Source of the DNA: Facklamia languida CCUG 37842 | Lineage (GTDB): Bacteria > Bacillota > Bacilli > Lactobacillales > Aerococcaceae | Assembly: GCF_000245795.1 (NCBI RefSeq) | Contig: NZ_JH601133.1 | Span: forward strand, 665,909 to 729,908 | DNA length: 64,000 nucleotides | Direction of reading: 5' to 3' | In this document: piece after piece, positions 33,569 to 42,282 of the stretch | Layout: each line of letters starts with the position of its first letter | Numbering within the stretch: position 1 is the first letter of the stretch | Program-made: the position numbers and the translations under genes | Notes under the pieces: generated by a model | Told to the model about the DNA's origin: nothing | Databases searched by the model: none | What the model saw: the letters and a program-made list of their open reading frames with translations, nothing else

Positions 33569-35733
33569 TAACCAAACCCAACGCAGTATCTTATTTTGAA
33601 TTGAATAACCAATTGAACATTCCCATCAACGGCCAAATCCCACTGGATAAGGATAAGCAGGCTGTCCGAGCTTACTTCTTGGAGCATGTGAATCCCAATA
33701 CGGTCTTCTTCCATAACTTAGATGAGAAGCTGAATTACCTCATCGAAGAAGGCTATATTGAAGCCGACTATCTCGATGCCTACTCCAAGGCCTTTATTAA
33801 ACGGCTCTTCCAGCATCTCTATGACCAGAAGTTCCGCTTTAAGAGCTTTATGGGGGCCTTCAAATTCTATACTTCCTATGCCATGAAGACGCGGGACAAC
33901 CAGCGCTACTTGGAACGGTATGAGGATCGAATTGCCTTAATGGCCCTCTACCTGGCTCAAGGGGACGAAGACTTAGCTTGGAAGATTGCCGATGAACATA
34001 TTCACCAGCGCTTACAAATGGCAACTCCAACCTTCCTCAACGCGGGTAAGAAAGCACGGGGCGAAATGGTCTCCTGCTTCTTATTAGATGTCCAGGATAA
34101 CATGGAGGCGATCGGTCGCAGTCTCAATTCGGCCCTGCAACTCTCCAAACGTGGCGGCGGTGTCGGCATCAACTTATCCAACTTACGCGAAGCTGGCGCC
34201 CCCATCAAGGGCATTGAGAATGCCGCTTCAGGTGTCGTTCCCGTCATGAAATTGTTCGAAGATGCCTTCTCCTATGCCAACCAGCTGGGTGCCCGTCAAG
34301 GTGCGGGTGTCACCTATCTCTCCATCTTCCATCCCGATATCTATGCTTTTCTTTCGACCAAGAAAGAGAATGCCGACGAGAAGATTCGCGTTAAGACCCT
34401 ATCATTAGGGGTGGTGATCCCTGATCAATTCTACCACCTACTCCAATCCAACCAACCCATGTACCTCTTCAGTCCCTATGATGTTGAGCGGGAATACCAG
34501 ATGCCCTTTAGCTATGTCGACCTCACAGCTGAATACCATAAGATGGTGGCCAACGACCGCATTCGCAAGTATCGGGTGAATGCTCGTGAATTGGAACAGG
34601 AGATCTCTAAGCTGCAACAAGAGTCTGGTTATCCCTATATTATCAACAGCGACACCGTCAACCGCCAAAACCCCATTGCCGGACGCATCGTCATGTCCAA
34701 CCTCTGCTCTGAGATCTTCCAAGTCCAAGTTCCCTCCCAATATAACGAAGATCTCTCTTATCAAGAAGTCGGCTGTGATGTTTCCTGTAATCTGGCCTCC
34801 ACCAACATCTTAAAGATGCTCGAGAGTCCGAACTTTGAAGACTCCATCGCCACTGCTATCAGGGCCTTAACCCAAGTCTCTAGAATGAGTCATATTCAAG
34901 CCGTGCCCAGTGTCGCCTTGGCCAATGACCGCTATCATTCCGTCGGATTAGGGGCTATGGGGCTTCACACCGCCTTGGCTCACTACCAGATCCATTATGG
35001 GTCACCCGAAGCCCTAGAGTTTACAGATCTTTACTTCCGCTGTGTTCGTTACTATGCCCTCAAGGCTTCCAACCAGATGGCCAAAGAGACCCAGACTTCC
35101 TTCTATGGCTTTGCTGAATCCGCCTATGCCGATGGTTCCTACCTTAAGGACCGCTACATCGACCCAGGTGAAATCACCATCCAGTCGGACAAAGTTCAAG
35201 CCATCTTCAAGGAGATTCCCATTCCGACGGTTGAAGACTGGCAAACCTTAAATGCGTCCATTCAAAAGGATGGCCTCTACCACGCCTACCTTATGGCGGT
35301 TGCCCCTACAGGGTCGATTTCTTATATCAATGAGACCTCCGCCTCTATCCATCCGATTGTTCACCGCATAGAACACCGGCAAGAAGGGCAAGTAGGCGCA
35401 GTCTTCTATCCAGCCGCTGGCTTAAGTAACGAGACCTTCCCCTACTATACACCGGCCTTTGAGATCGACCAGCGCAAGATCATTGATACCTACGCAGCTG
35501 CTCAAAAGCATGTCGACCAAGGAATGTCCTTGACACTCTTCATGGCCTCCGATCTTCCTCAAGGCCTCTATGAATGGAAAGAAGGGCGCACAACCAAGAT
35601 GACGACCCGTGACCTGAACTTATTGCGGCACCATGCCTTCCGCAAGGGCATCAAATCCCTCTACTATGTTCGAACCTATACGGGGGATCAAGAACGCTCG
35701 AGCAGTAACCATTGCCAATCCTGTGTCATTTAG
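33550..35733 (+). CDS. nrdE: Class Ib ribonucleoside-diphosphate reductase, alpha subunit
   Basis: 727 residues. Catalytic features: MVSCFLLDVQDNM (substrate cysteine), SKRGGGVGINLSNLRE, SNLCSEIFQV with its finger-loop cysteine, the APTGSISYINETSASIHP loop, and C-terminal NHCQSCVI redox cysteines. The N-terminal ATP-cone is absent or short, as in class Ib. AAAGGAG precedes the ATG inside nrdI. Confidence 0.95.
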   Translation: MSEREVVTKPNAVSYFELNNQLNIPINGQIPLDKDKQAVRAYFLEHVNPNTVFFHNLDEKLNYLIEEGYIEADYLDAYSKAFIKRLFQHLYDQKFRFKSFMGAFKFYTSYAMKTRDNQRYLERYEDRIALMALYLAQGDEDLAWKIADEHIHQRLQMATPTFLNAGKKARGEMVSCFLLDVQDNMEAIGRSLNSALQLSKRGGGVGINLSNLREAGAPIKGIENAASGVVPVMKLFEDAFSYANQLGARQGAGVTYLSIFHPDIYAFLSTKKENADEKIRVKTLSLGVVIPDQFYHLLQSNQPMYLFSPYDVEREYQMPFSYVDLTAEYHKMVANDRIRKYRVNARELEQEISKLQQESGYPYIINSDTVNRQNPIAGRIVMSNLCSEIFQVQVPSQYNEDLSYQEVGCDVSCNLASTNILKMLESPNFEDSIATAIRALTQVSRMSHIQAVPSVALANDRYHSVGLGAMGLHTALAHYQIHYGSPEALEFTDLYFRCVRYYALKASNQMAKETQTSFYGFAESAYADGSYLKDRYIDPGEITIQSDKVQAIFKEIPIPTVEDWQTLNASIQKDGLYHAYLMAVAPTGSISYINETSASIHPIVHRIEHRQEGQVGAVFYPAAGLSNETFPYYTPAFEIDQRKIIDTYAAAQKHVDQGMSLTLFMASDLPQGLYEWKEGRTTKMTTRDLNLLRHHAFRKGIKSLYYVRTYTGDQERSSSNHCQSCVI

Positions 35734-35745
35734 AAAGGAGTCCCT

Positions 35746-36753
35746 ATGACTAAATCCTACTTTAACCAAATTAAACACCCGAACCGCCCGACCAAAAATG
35801 TCACCTACTACCAGGCCATCGACTGGAACCAGATCGAAGACCAGCTCGATAAAGAGACCTGGGAGAAGTTGACCAGCCAATTCTGGCTAGACACCCGCAT
35901 TCCAGTCTCCAATGACTTGGCCGACTGGCGTCAATTAAGTGAAACAGAACGCGACGTGGTCAACAAGGCCTTTGTCGGCTTGACCCTCTTGGATACCCTG
36001 CAATCCGAAGAAGGCGCCAATGTCATGCGCGACGATATCCGAACCCAACAGGAGGAGGCCATCTTAAATAACATCCTCTTTATGGAAAGTGTTCACGCAA
36101 AGTCCTATTCCACAATCTTCATCTCGCTCAATGACCGCCATCAGATTGACGAAATTTTTGACTGGGGGAATACCAACGACCAACTCCAATACAAGGCCAA
36201 GGTCATCAACCAAATCTACCAAACAGGCAACCCTCTTCAGAAGAAAATTGCCTCGGTCTTCCTGGAGACCTTCCTCTTCTATAGTGGTTTCTTTACCCCA
36301 CTCTGGTATCTGGGTAACGCCAAATTAGAGAACGTGGCTGAAGTCATCAAACTGATTATCCGCGATGAATCCGTCCATGGCACCTACTTAGGTTATAAGT
36401 TCCAGCTTGCCTACCATGAGCTCGACCAAGAGGCACAATACGAGACCATGATGTGGATGTATCAACTGCTCGAGGATCTAATGGCAAATGAAGTGACCTT
36501 TGCGGAAGCCATCTACGACCCCGTTGGTTGGAGCGATGAAGTTAAGGTCTTCATGCGCTACAATGCCAACAAGGCCCTGCAGAATCTTGGCTTCCCCCCT
36601 TATTACGAAGATGGCACGGCAGAAAATGTTAACCCGATTGTCATGAACGGCTTATCAACAGACACCACCAACCATGACTTCTTCTCCCAAGTCGGATCAG
36701 GCTACCTGATGGGACAAGTAGAGGCCATGAGCGATGATGATTATCAATTCTAG
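35746..36753 (+). CDS. nrdF: Class Ib ribonucleoside-diphosphate reductase, beta subunit
   Basis: 335 residues. Metal-ligand helices are visible: LQSEEGANVMRDD, MESVHAKSYS and IRDESVHGTYLGYK. The C-terminal tail DDDYQF docks into NrdE. AAAGGAG lies before the ATG, 12 bases after nrdE. Houses the tyrosyl radical and dimetal site. Confidence 0.95.
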   Translation: MTKSYFNQIKHPNRPTKNVTYYQAIDWNQIEDQLDKETWEKLTSQFWLDTRIPVSNDLADWRQLSETERDVVNKAFVGLTLLDTLQSEEGANVMRDDIRTQQEEAILNNILFMESVHAKSYSTIFISLNDRHQIDEIFDWGNTNDQLQYKAKVINQIYQTGNPLQKKIASVFLETFLFYSGFFTPLWYLGNAKLENVAEVIKLIIRDESVHGTYLGYKFQLAYHELDQEAQYETMMWMYQLLEDLMANEVTFAEAIYDPVGWSDEVKVFMRYNANKALQNLGFPPYYEDGTAENVNPIVMNGLSTDTTNHDFFSQVGSGYLMGQVEAMSDDDYQF

Positions 36754-36763
36754 GAGGTATTTT

Positions 36764-37000
36764 ATGTCCACACTCACCATCTATTCCAAAGATAATTGCA
36801 GCCAATGTTCCTTCACAAAACGCTTCTTAAGCGACCATCAAGTCCCTTACCAAGAAGTGAATGTCTTGGAAGATCAGGAGGCCTTGGCCCACATCCAATC
36901 CTTAGGCTTCCAATCCCTGCCAGTCGTTGAAGCTCCCGGTCTCCAGCCCTTCTGTGGCTTCAATATGGGCAAATTACAAGCCCTGCTTAAGGCCTTCTAG
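36764..37000 (+). CDS. nrdH: Glutaredoxin-like NrdH, electron donor to NrdEF
   Basis: About 78 residues from ATG 36764 with AGGAGG; the frame open from 36734 overlaps nrdF and is not needed. Active site NCSQCSFTKRFL carries C-S-Q-C, where most NrdH proteins have C-M-Q-C or C-V-Q-C. SLPVVE is the cis-proline loop. It sits last (I-E-F-H) rather than first as in the common nrdHIEF order. Confidence 0.88.
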   Translation: MSTLTIYSKDNCSQCSFTKRFLSDHQVPYQEVNVLEDQEALAHIQSLGFQSLPVVEAPGLQPFCGFNMGKLQALLKAF

Positions 37001-37017
37001 TCATCCATAAAATAAAG

Positions 37018-37072
37018 AAGACCAGCTTCCCCGCGATCGAATAAGGATCGAGCACGATGGCTGGTCTTTTTT
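37018..37072 (+). terminator. Terminator of nrdIEFH
   Basis: AAGACCAGC (37018-37026) pairs with GCTGGTCTT (37060-37068), followed by Ts. A GATCGA/GGATCG stem lies in the loop. Confidence 0.85.
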
Positions 37073-37089
37073 GGACGAAAGACTGGGTC

Positions 37090-38145
37090 TTACTTTTGAT
37101 AGATGGCCTTGAAGCCCTGCTGAAGGTCTGGGTCTTCTGCTGGTTGGAAGGTTAAGAGACCTTGGTCATTCGGGCCCTTAGTGGTTACTAGGACCCCAGG
37201 CTCCCCTTGGTCTAGGACAAATAAGTAGAGGTGACGCTGAGGGTCCGGATTGTGTGTGTCACGTAGGTCTGTATAGACAGCTAGGATCCGCAGGTCTCCC
37301 TCATGGGCTTGTCCTCGATAGGAAGCAGACCGGACTTGACCCTCTAAGACCAGGTCGAAGTTTTCTTGGGGGACGCCGGGTCCATAGAAGGGCACATTGT
37401 TAGCGGGTGTGGCTGCCTGGTAGCTTTGCCCCAGCTTACTGGACCAGTTCGTGATCAAGTCCGCTAAGGCTTCGTCTTGAGCGGTCGTCCAGTCTTCCAG
37501 CTCTCTGTCTTTAAGAGCTTGTGGATCTTGTACTTCAATGGGGTACCAGTCTAGGTCAGCCAGATCCAAGGGGTCTCCTGCCTGGTCAGCGACTTCGTCT
37601 TGGAATTCCTTGAGCGTCATGGGGGCTTTCGTCTCCATGTCCTGGCCAACTGAATCCACTTGATCGGCATCATAGGCCAGCCCTAAGACCCGGTCCAGCT
37701 GGTCCCCTTGAGCGTTCATTTGATAGAGCCCTATTTGATCTGCCTCTTCGCTGTAGTGTTGGTCGATTAAGACCTGACCCTCTTGGTAGATCTGTAAACT
37801 GACTTGGTCGACTAAGGGGGCTTCTTGGCGGTAACCAGCTAGGTTGATCACTTCACCCTCCTTAAAGGTCAAAATCCGAAAGACTTCTTGGTCAGCAATC
37901 AATAGCTCAGGAATCTCATTATCATCCAGATCATATAAGGCATAGCGCAGATCGCCCTTGCGGACCCGGTCAATTTCACGCGCATCCACAAAGGGCTCTT
38001 CCTCCTCCAAGGGTTCTTGGAATTGCTGGTGAAAGGTCTCATAGGATCCGATGACTGGCTGATAATAGTCCGGTAACCCCTCCTGATCAGCTAAGGGGAC
38101 GGCTTGCATCGTTAATAGACTCCATAGTAGCATCAACTTGGTCAT
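37090..38145 (-). CDS. Secreted DUF4767-type protein
   Basis: 351 residues. A short signal peptide (MTKLMLLWSLLTMQAVPLA) has no lipobox cysteine, although relatives in Lactobacillales are usually lipoproteins. The N-terminal part contains LYDLDDNEIPELLIADQEV, like calcium/FG-GAP-style motifs. The C-terminal part (WTTAQDEALADLITNWSSKLGQSY, then N-NVPFYG) fits DUF4767. Highly acidic. AAGGAGGAAG precedes the ATG. The function is unknown; probably acts outside the membrane. Confidence 0.72.
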   Translation of the reverse strand: MTKLMLLWSLLTMQAVPLADQEGLPDYYQPVIGSYETFHQQFQEPLEEEEPFVDAREIDRVRKGDLRYALYDLDDNEIPELLIADQEVFRILTFKEGEVINLAGYRQEAPLVDQVSLQIYQEGQVLIDQHYSEEADQIGLYQMNAQGDQLDRVLGLAYDADQVDSVGQDMETKAPMTLKEFQDEVADQAGDPLDLADLDWYPIEVQDPQALKDRELEDWTTAQDEALADLITNWSSKLGQSYQAATPANNVPFYGPGVPQENFDLVLEGQVRSASYRGQAHEGDLRILAVYTDLRDTHNPDPQRHLYLFVLDQGEPGVLVTTKGPNDQGLLTFQPAEDPDLQQGFKAIYQK

Positions 38146-38298
38146 GGTTCTTCCTCCTTACCCGTCTTACTTGTCTTGGTCCGATTATACCATATTATGA
38201 AGGCGAGGATGCCCCGCTTATCTTGCCGGATCTGTTTTATTGAGCCGTTTCAAGCGGATCCTCTTAAGTAGCTTAACGGGCCGTTTCAGGCCTTCTAT

Positions 38299-38599
38299 TT
38301 GTTTTTTTATTGATTTTATCTATAATAGAAGAAGATCGATTAACGATGGTCACCGGTCTTGTACCTGTCGGTTTATCTGATGCCTAATCAGTTGATTCAG
38401 AGCCTGGTTAACGCCTGATGTGGGGTTGATAGAGGCTGCAAAGACTGCTAAGAAGCTCAGAGTTTCACCGCAAAAATTCAGCAAACAAAAAAAGCATCAC
38501 CACCATCTTAAGATTGCCGTTCGAGGATTTCCAGGACACAAGCAGTCTTTTTTTGCTTGTCTTGAACTTCGAACAAACAAAAATAAAAGGAGTGCGCAT
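38299..38599 (+). promoter_or_regulatory. Promoter and long 5' leader of the YitT-family gene
   Basis: TTGTTT (38299-38304), 16 bases, TATAAT (38321-38326), then about 270 bases before the start codon. The leader contains GATAGAGGCTGCAAAGACTG (38429-38448), like the opening of a lysine-type aptamer, but the rest of that aptamer is not found. A weak hairpin ACAAGCA/TGCTTGT with a T-rich loop lies near 38540-38560. Confidence 0.4.
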
Positions 38600-39244
38600 A
38601 TGCTCAGCCGTTTGCTGAAGAAACAATTATTAACCAAAGAAGAAACGCTCATGATTGCCTTAGGTTGCCTGATTATGACCTTTGGCATTGTCAATATCCA
38701 TCTGCCTGCCCGGATCACCGAAGGAGGGGTCCTAGGCTTCGTGATGCTAGTTTATAAGCTCTTTAATCTAGACCCTTCGGTCATGAGTTTCCTAGCGGAC
38801 CTCACTTGCTATGCCATCGGTTTCAAGTTATTAGGCAAGGACTTCCTCTTCCGTGCGATCCAAACCTCTCTAATCTTCGCCCTCTGCTACCGATTGATGA
38901 TCTGGGTCGGTCCCATTCTGCCGAGTTTGGTGGAGGCCCCCCTCTTAGCCAGTCTTCTAGGAGGGATTCTGATTGGGGTGGGCTGTGGCCTCTGCATTAG
39001 CCAGAGCTGTGCCGCAGGTGGTGACGATGCTTTGGCCATGGTGATTGCCGATCAAGCGGGTTGGTCGATTGCCAAGGCCTACCTCTTGAGTGATGGTGTT
39101 GTCCTATTGCTATCCCTCACTTACCTTGAGCCTAACCGTTTAATCTATTCTTTCTTAACGACGCTTGTTTCATCCTTTATTATTGGTCAATTTGAGCTTC
39201 ACTTCCCCAGCCTGCAAACCATCGAATGGACAAGCAAGGCCTAA
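38600..39244 (+). CDS. YitT/YczE-family integral membrane protein
   Basis: 214 residues with about five or six hydrophobic spans. AAAAGGAG supports ATG 38600; an open frame reaches back to 38420 but has no ribosome site. Small-residue-rich segments (GGILIGVGCGLCISQSCAAGGDD) are typical of the YitT family, whose role is unknown. A cysteine-rich patch (C-x3-C-x4-C) lies in this loop. Confidence 0.75.
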   Translation: MLSRLLKKQLLTKEETLMIALGCLIMTFGIVNIHLPARITEGGVLGFVMLVYKLFNLDPSVMSFLADLTCYAIGFKLLGKDFLFRAIQTSLIFALCYRLMIWVGPILPSLVEAPLLASLLGGILIGVGCGLCISQSCAAGGDDALAMVIADQAGWSIAKAYLLSDGVVLLLSLTYLEPNRLIYSFLTTLVSSFIIGQFELHFPSLQTIEWTSKA

Positions 39245-39293
39245 TAAGTCCCTCTTTCTCGCCTTCGCCCACTCTTTCATCAAGGAGGTCCTC

Positions 39294-39998
39294 ATGCCCG
39301 TCATTATCCTGTCCCCAAGTAAAGAGATGAACCGCCAACCAGGTCATCTTCCACCTACCCTCACTCCCCTTAGTCAGACCATCCGCCAGGCTTTGTCAGA
39401 CCTGTCCCTAGAGGAAATTGCGCAATGCTTTAAGGTCTCAAGTGATTTGGCCCAGACCATTCAAGCCGATATTCAAGCAGTAGAAGCCCCTACTGCTAAG
39501 GCTGCCTATTTGACTTATCAGGGGCTGGCCTTCCGGCAAATCGATTGGTCGGCGATTTCACTGGATTATGCCCAAGACCACTTGCGAATCCTATCCGCTT
39601 TCTACGGTGTCCTGTCCCCTCGAACCGCCATTAATCCCTACCGGCTGGACTTCAACACCCGACTAAAGGTGGCAGACCGCACCTTAAAATCTCTCTGGCA
39701 ACCTGCTTATCAAAAAGCCCTACAAGGCGAAAGGGTTTATAATCTGGCCTCACAAGAATTCGCTAGTCTCCTGGATCCGGACCAAATGGACCTGATCACA
39801 ATTCGCTTCTACCAAGATCTTGACCAAGAGAAGAAGGCCCCTTCAGCCACGGCCAAGAAGTTACGCGGGAGCTTAGCTAACCACCTGCTCCAGCAGGAAG
39901 ATTTTAGTGAGGCTACTTTCAAGTCCTTTACAGCTGAGGGCTATCAATTAGTTGACTTTGATCCCCATCATGGCCACATTAACTATTCCAAAGCTTAA
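39294..39998 (+). CDS. yaaA: Peroxide stress protein YaaA (UPF0246)
   Basis: About 234 residues from ATG 39294 with AAGGAGG. MPVIILSPSKEMN and the blocks ILSAFYGVLSPRTAINPYRLDF and NLASQEF are characteristic. In E. coli YaaA lowers free iron and DNA damage during peroxide stress. The longer frame from 39165 overlaps the previous gene and is rejected. Confidence 0.9.
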   Translation: MPVIILSPSKEMNRQPGHLPPTLTPLSQTIRQALSDLSLEEIAQCFKVSSDLAQTIQADIQAVEAPTAKAAYLTYQGLAFRQIDWSAISLDYAQDHLRILSAFYGVLSPRTAINPYRLDFNTRLKVADRTLKSLWQPAYQKALQGERVYNLASQEFASLLDPDQMDLITIRFYQDLDQEKKAPSATAKKLRGSLANHLLQQEDFSEATFKSFTAEGYQLVDFDPHHGHINYSKA

Positions 39999-40243
39999 GC
40001 CTTCAACTGGAAGGACGGTCAGCCGTCTATTCATAGGATGCGGTCACTTTGTTGATCCCGGATCATGATAAGAAGAGAGTCTCAATGATTAGCCAAATCA
40101 TTAAGTCAATTAAGGGACCGATTGGGAGAAGAAATCACTTTAACCTGAAATAAGAAAGATTCTTCATCATTTGAGGACAATGGTTGAACAAGATCGAGAA
40201 TAAACAAAAAATCATTTTTTATGGTTAATGAAAGGCATGAGAA
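39999..40243. other. Non-coding stretch after yaaA
   Basis: No gene. No clear terminator with a T-run was seen for yaaA. Confidence 0.35.
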
Positions 40244-40360
40244 CGAGCCGCCTAGCGTGTCCTAACACCTTACGGTTCACCGTCTAAGCATTGCCCAGTA
40301 GATCGAATCTGGAAAAGTGGCTCCTTTTAATTAAGTATTGGGAATGCTTCTTATTGAGGG
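40244..40360. repeat. Dispersed palindromic repeat, copy D (degenerate)
   Basis: Recognisable pieces: GCCTAGCGTGTC, CCTTACGGTTCACCGTCTAAG, CAGTAGATCGA, CTGGAAAAG and TTAATTAAGTATTGGGAATGC, in the same order as copy A but with many changes. The terminal arm at the right has lost its partner. Confidence 0.6.
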
Positions 40361-40410
40361 ATATCCCTCTTTTTCTTTGGCTTAAAACTGAAACTTTACA
40401 TTCAAAAGGC

Positions 40411-40438
40411 TTTAAAGCTGAAGATAAATCGGTATAAT
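40411..40438 (+). promoter_or_regulatory. Promoter of the MATE gene
   Basis: TTTAAA (40411-40416), 16 bases, TATAAT (40433-40438). Confidence 0.6.
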
Positions 40439-40467
40439 GAAAAGGTATGTAAAGAAGGGGTGATTAT

Positions 40468-41811
40468 ATGAACACTAAGAATGATTTTTATAAAGAGATG
40501 CTGGCGATTGCGATTCCGATTGCCTTGCAGAACTTAATTGTCTCCAGCCTAAACACCTTGGATACCATGATGATTTCAACGCTGGGAGCCAGTACCATTG
40601 CGGGGGTCGGCTTGGCTAACCAAGTCTTCTTTTTCTTTATGATGATTTGCTTTGGGACCGGAACGGGTTCTTCAGTGATGATCTCCCAATACTATGGCCG
40701 TCGAGACTATGAGAATATGCGCCGGGTCAATGCCCTATCCGCCATTATCTGTATGGTGACCGGGGCCGTCTTTACCCTCTTAGCCTTCACCATGCCCGAG
40801 CGGTTAATCCGCCTGCTCATTGATGATCCGATCGTAATCAATGAAGGGGCCAAATACTTGCGAGTTGTCTGCTGGTCTTATATCCTCACTGGCTTCTCTT
40901 TCGCCTGCGGAATCTCCCAACGAAGCACAGGGAACCCACGTGCTCCCCTGGTAGGGTCCATTATTGGATTCATTTGTAATGCCTTCTTTAACTATGCCTT
41001 TATCTTCGGTAAGTTCGGCATGCCTGAATTAGGGGTGGTTGGAGCCGCTGTGGGTACGATTATTGCGCGGTTTGCTGAATCAGGGATTATTCTCTATTCC
41101 ATGACCCGCTATTCGAGTCCTTTAAGAGGCCCAATCCGAGATATGATGAACTTTGGCAATGGCTTCATTACCAAGTTCATGAAGGTTACCTTCCCTGTCA
41201 TTGTGAACGAGACCTTATGGGGGCTGGGCCAAGTCCTTTATAGTGTCGCTTATGCCAAGGTGGGAACCGATGCGACCGCTGCCGTTCAAATTGTCGTCGC
41301 CATTCAGAACCTTGCCTTCGTCTTAATCCGTGGCCTATCAAACTCTTGTACCATTATCATTGGCAAGACGATTGGCCAAGGACTCCTGCAGATGGTCTAT
41401 CCTTATGCCATCCGCTTCTTAAAACTGGGCACCCTCTTCAGTGTGGCGATTGGACTCTTTATGTGTCTAACCCCTGATCTGACCCTATCCTTATTCGGTA
41501 GTCTCTCACCCGAAGTCCGTCTCTTATGTGAGATCTTACTGGTTTACATGGGGATTCTCTTCATGTTCAAAGCCTTTAACTCTGTCCTCGTCGTAGGTGT
41601 TCTCAGAGGCGGCGGGGATACCACCTTCTCCCTCTTCCTCGAGACCGGCAGTGTCTGGCTGGTCGGCGTTCCACTGGCCTTTATCGGGGCCGTCGTCTTC
41701 CAGCTCCCCATCCAGTGGGTGGTCGTTCTGGCCGGGATGGAAGAAGTGGTCAAATTATTCATCGGGGTCTACCGGGTCTACAGCCGGAAATGGATCCATG
41801 AGATTGCATAG
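40468..41811 (+). CDS. MATE-family efflux transporter
   Basis: 447 residues with 12 hydrophobic segments. MLAIAIPIALQNLIVSSLNTLDTMMI and GLANQVFFFFMMICFGTGTGSSVMISQYYG are hallmark MATE blocks; the second half repeats them. AAGGGGTGAT precedes the ATG. A Na+- or H+-driven drug/toxic-compound exporter; substrates unknown. It is the last gene of normal composition before the AT-rich island. Confidence 0.88.
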   Translation: MNTKNDFYKEMLAIAIPIALQNLIVSSLNTLDTMMISTLGASTIAGVGLANQVFFFFMMICFGTGTGSSVMISQYYGRRDYENMRRVNALSAIICMVTGAVFTLLAFTMPERLIRLLIDDPIVINEGAKYLRVVCWSYILTGFSFACGISQRSTGNPRAPLVGSIIGFICNAFFNYAFIFGKFGMPELGVVGAAVGTIIARFAESGIILYSMTRYSSPLRGPIRDMMNFGNGFITKFMKVTFPVIVNETLWGLGQVLYSVAYAKVGTDATAAVQIVVAIQNLAFVLIRGLSNSCTIIIGKTIGQGLLQMVYPYAIRFLKLGTLFSVAIGLFMCLTPDLTLSLFGSLSPEVRLLCEILLVYMGILFMFKAFNSVLVVGVLRGGGDTTFSLFLETGSVWLVGVPLAFIGAVVFQLPIQWVVVLAGMEEVVKLFIGVYRVYSRKWIHEIA

Positions 41812-41849
41812 GGAACATTCATAAATGGCCTAACCTCCCTGAAATAAAA

Positions 41850-41894
41850 AAACAGCCTGCTCTCTCTAGGTTGAGAGATGACAGGCTGTTTTCT
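41850..41894 (+). terminator. Terminator of the MATE gene
   Basis: AACAGCCTG (41851-41859) pairs with CAGGCTGTT (41882-41890), inner CTCTCT/AGAGAG-like pairing, then TTCTCTT. Confidence 0.85.
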
Positions 41895-41902
41895 CTTAAT
41901 AT

Positions 41903-41968
41903 GGCTCTATTTCAGATAGGGTTGAAGGAAGAATTTTTCTTCCATCAACCCTAAAAAATATAGAACCC
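41903..41968. repeat. 66-base element made of two facing ISL3-type ends
   Basis: GGCTCTATTTCAGATAGGG and then TTGA match the left end of the ISL3 remnant at 47.92 kb. CCATCAACCCTA through GAACCC is the same end inverted. Between them GGAAGAATTTTTCTTCC makes a hairpin. It looks like a minimal MITE or the scar of an internally deleted copy, and marks the left edge of the AT-rich region. Confidence 0.7.
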
Positions 41969-42195
41969 TCGTAACTGTACTTCATTTAAAAACCTCCTTA
42001 CTGGTTTACCTAGTAAAGAAAGTACATATTACAGGTGGGAGGCAGTGTTGGAGTTATCTGAATGTAAATTTTTATAAACATTACTACTTTAAGATTTGAA
42101 CTTTGCGGATTGTATTAAGTGTAATAAGAAGAGCATATACAAAAAATATAAAAATAAATAAGGAAAAACTTCCTAGAAACCACGGTATGTGAAAA
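41969..42195. other. Non-coding AT-rich stretch
   Basis: No gene seen. A short inverted pair TGTACTT/AAGTACA near 41977-42030 has no clear role. Confidence 0.35.
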
Positions 42196-42249
42196 TTAAC
42201 ATTAACTTTACAAATAATTTACCTTAAATAAACAATAGATGTTTATAAT
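42196..42249 (+). promoter_or_regulatory. PhoP-box promoter of ugp locus 2
   Basis: Hexamers TTAACA (42196-42201), TTTACA (42207-42212), TTTACC (42218-42223) and TAAACA (42229-42234) are separated by exactly five bases each. TATAAT (42244-42249) follows nine bases after the last, identical geometry to locus 1, although the spacer sequences differ. Confidence 0.82.
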
Positions 42250-42282
42250 TAACTTTGTCAAATGACTCAATGGGAGAAATAA

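Noticed and set aside
38429-38448. Lysine riboswitch upstream of the YitT gene
   Set aside because: Only the opening GATAGAGG motif fits; the conserved GAAAGGGG...GCCGAAG parts are absent, so it is not annotated as a lysine riboswitch.
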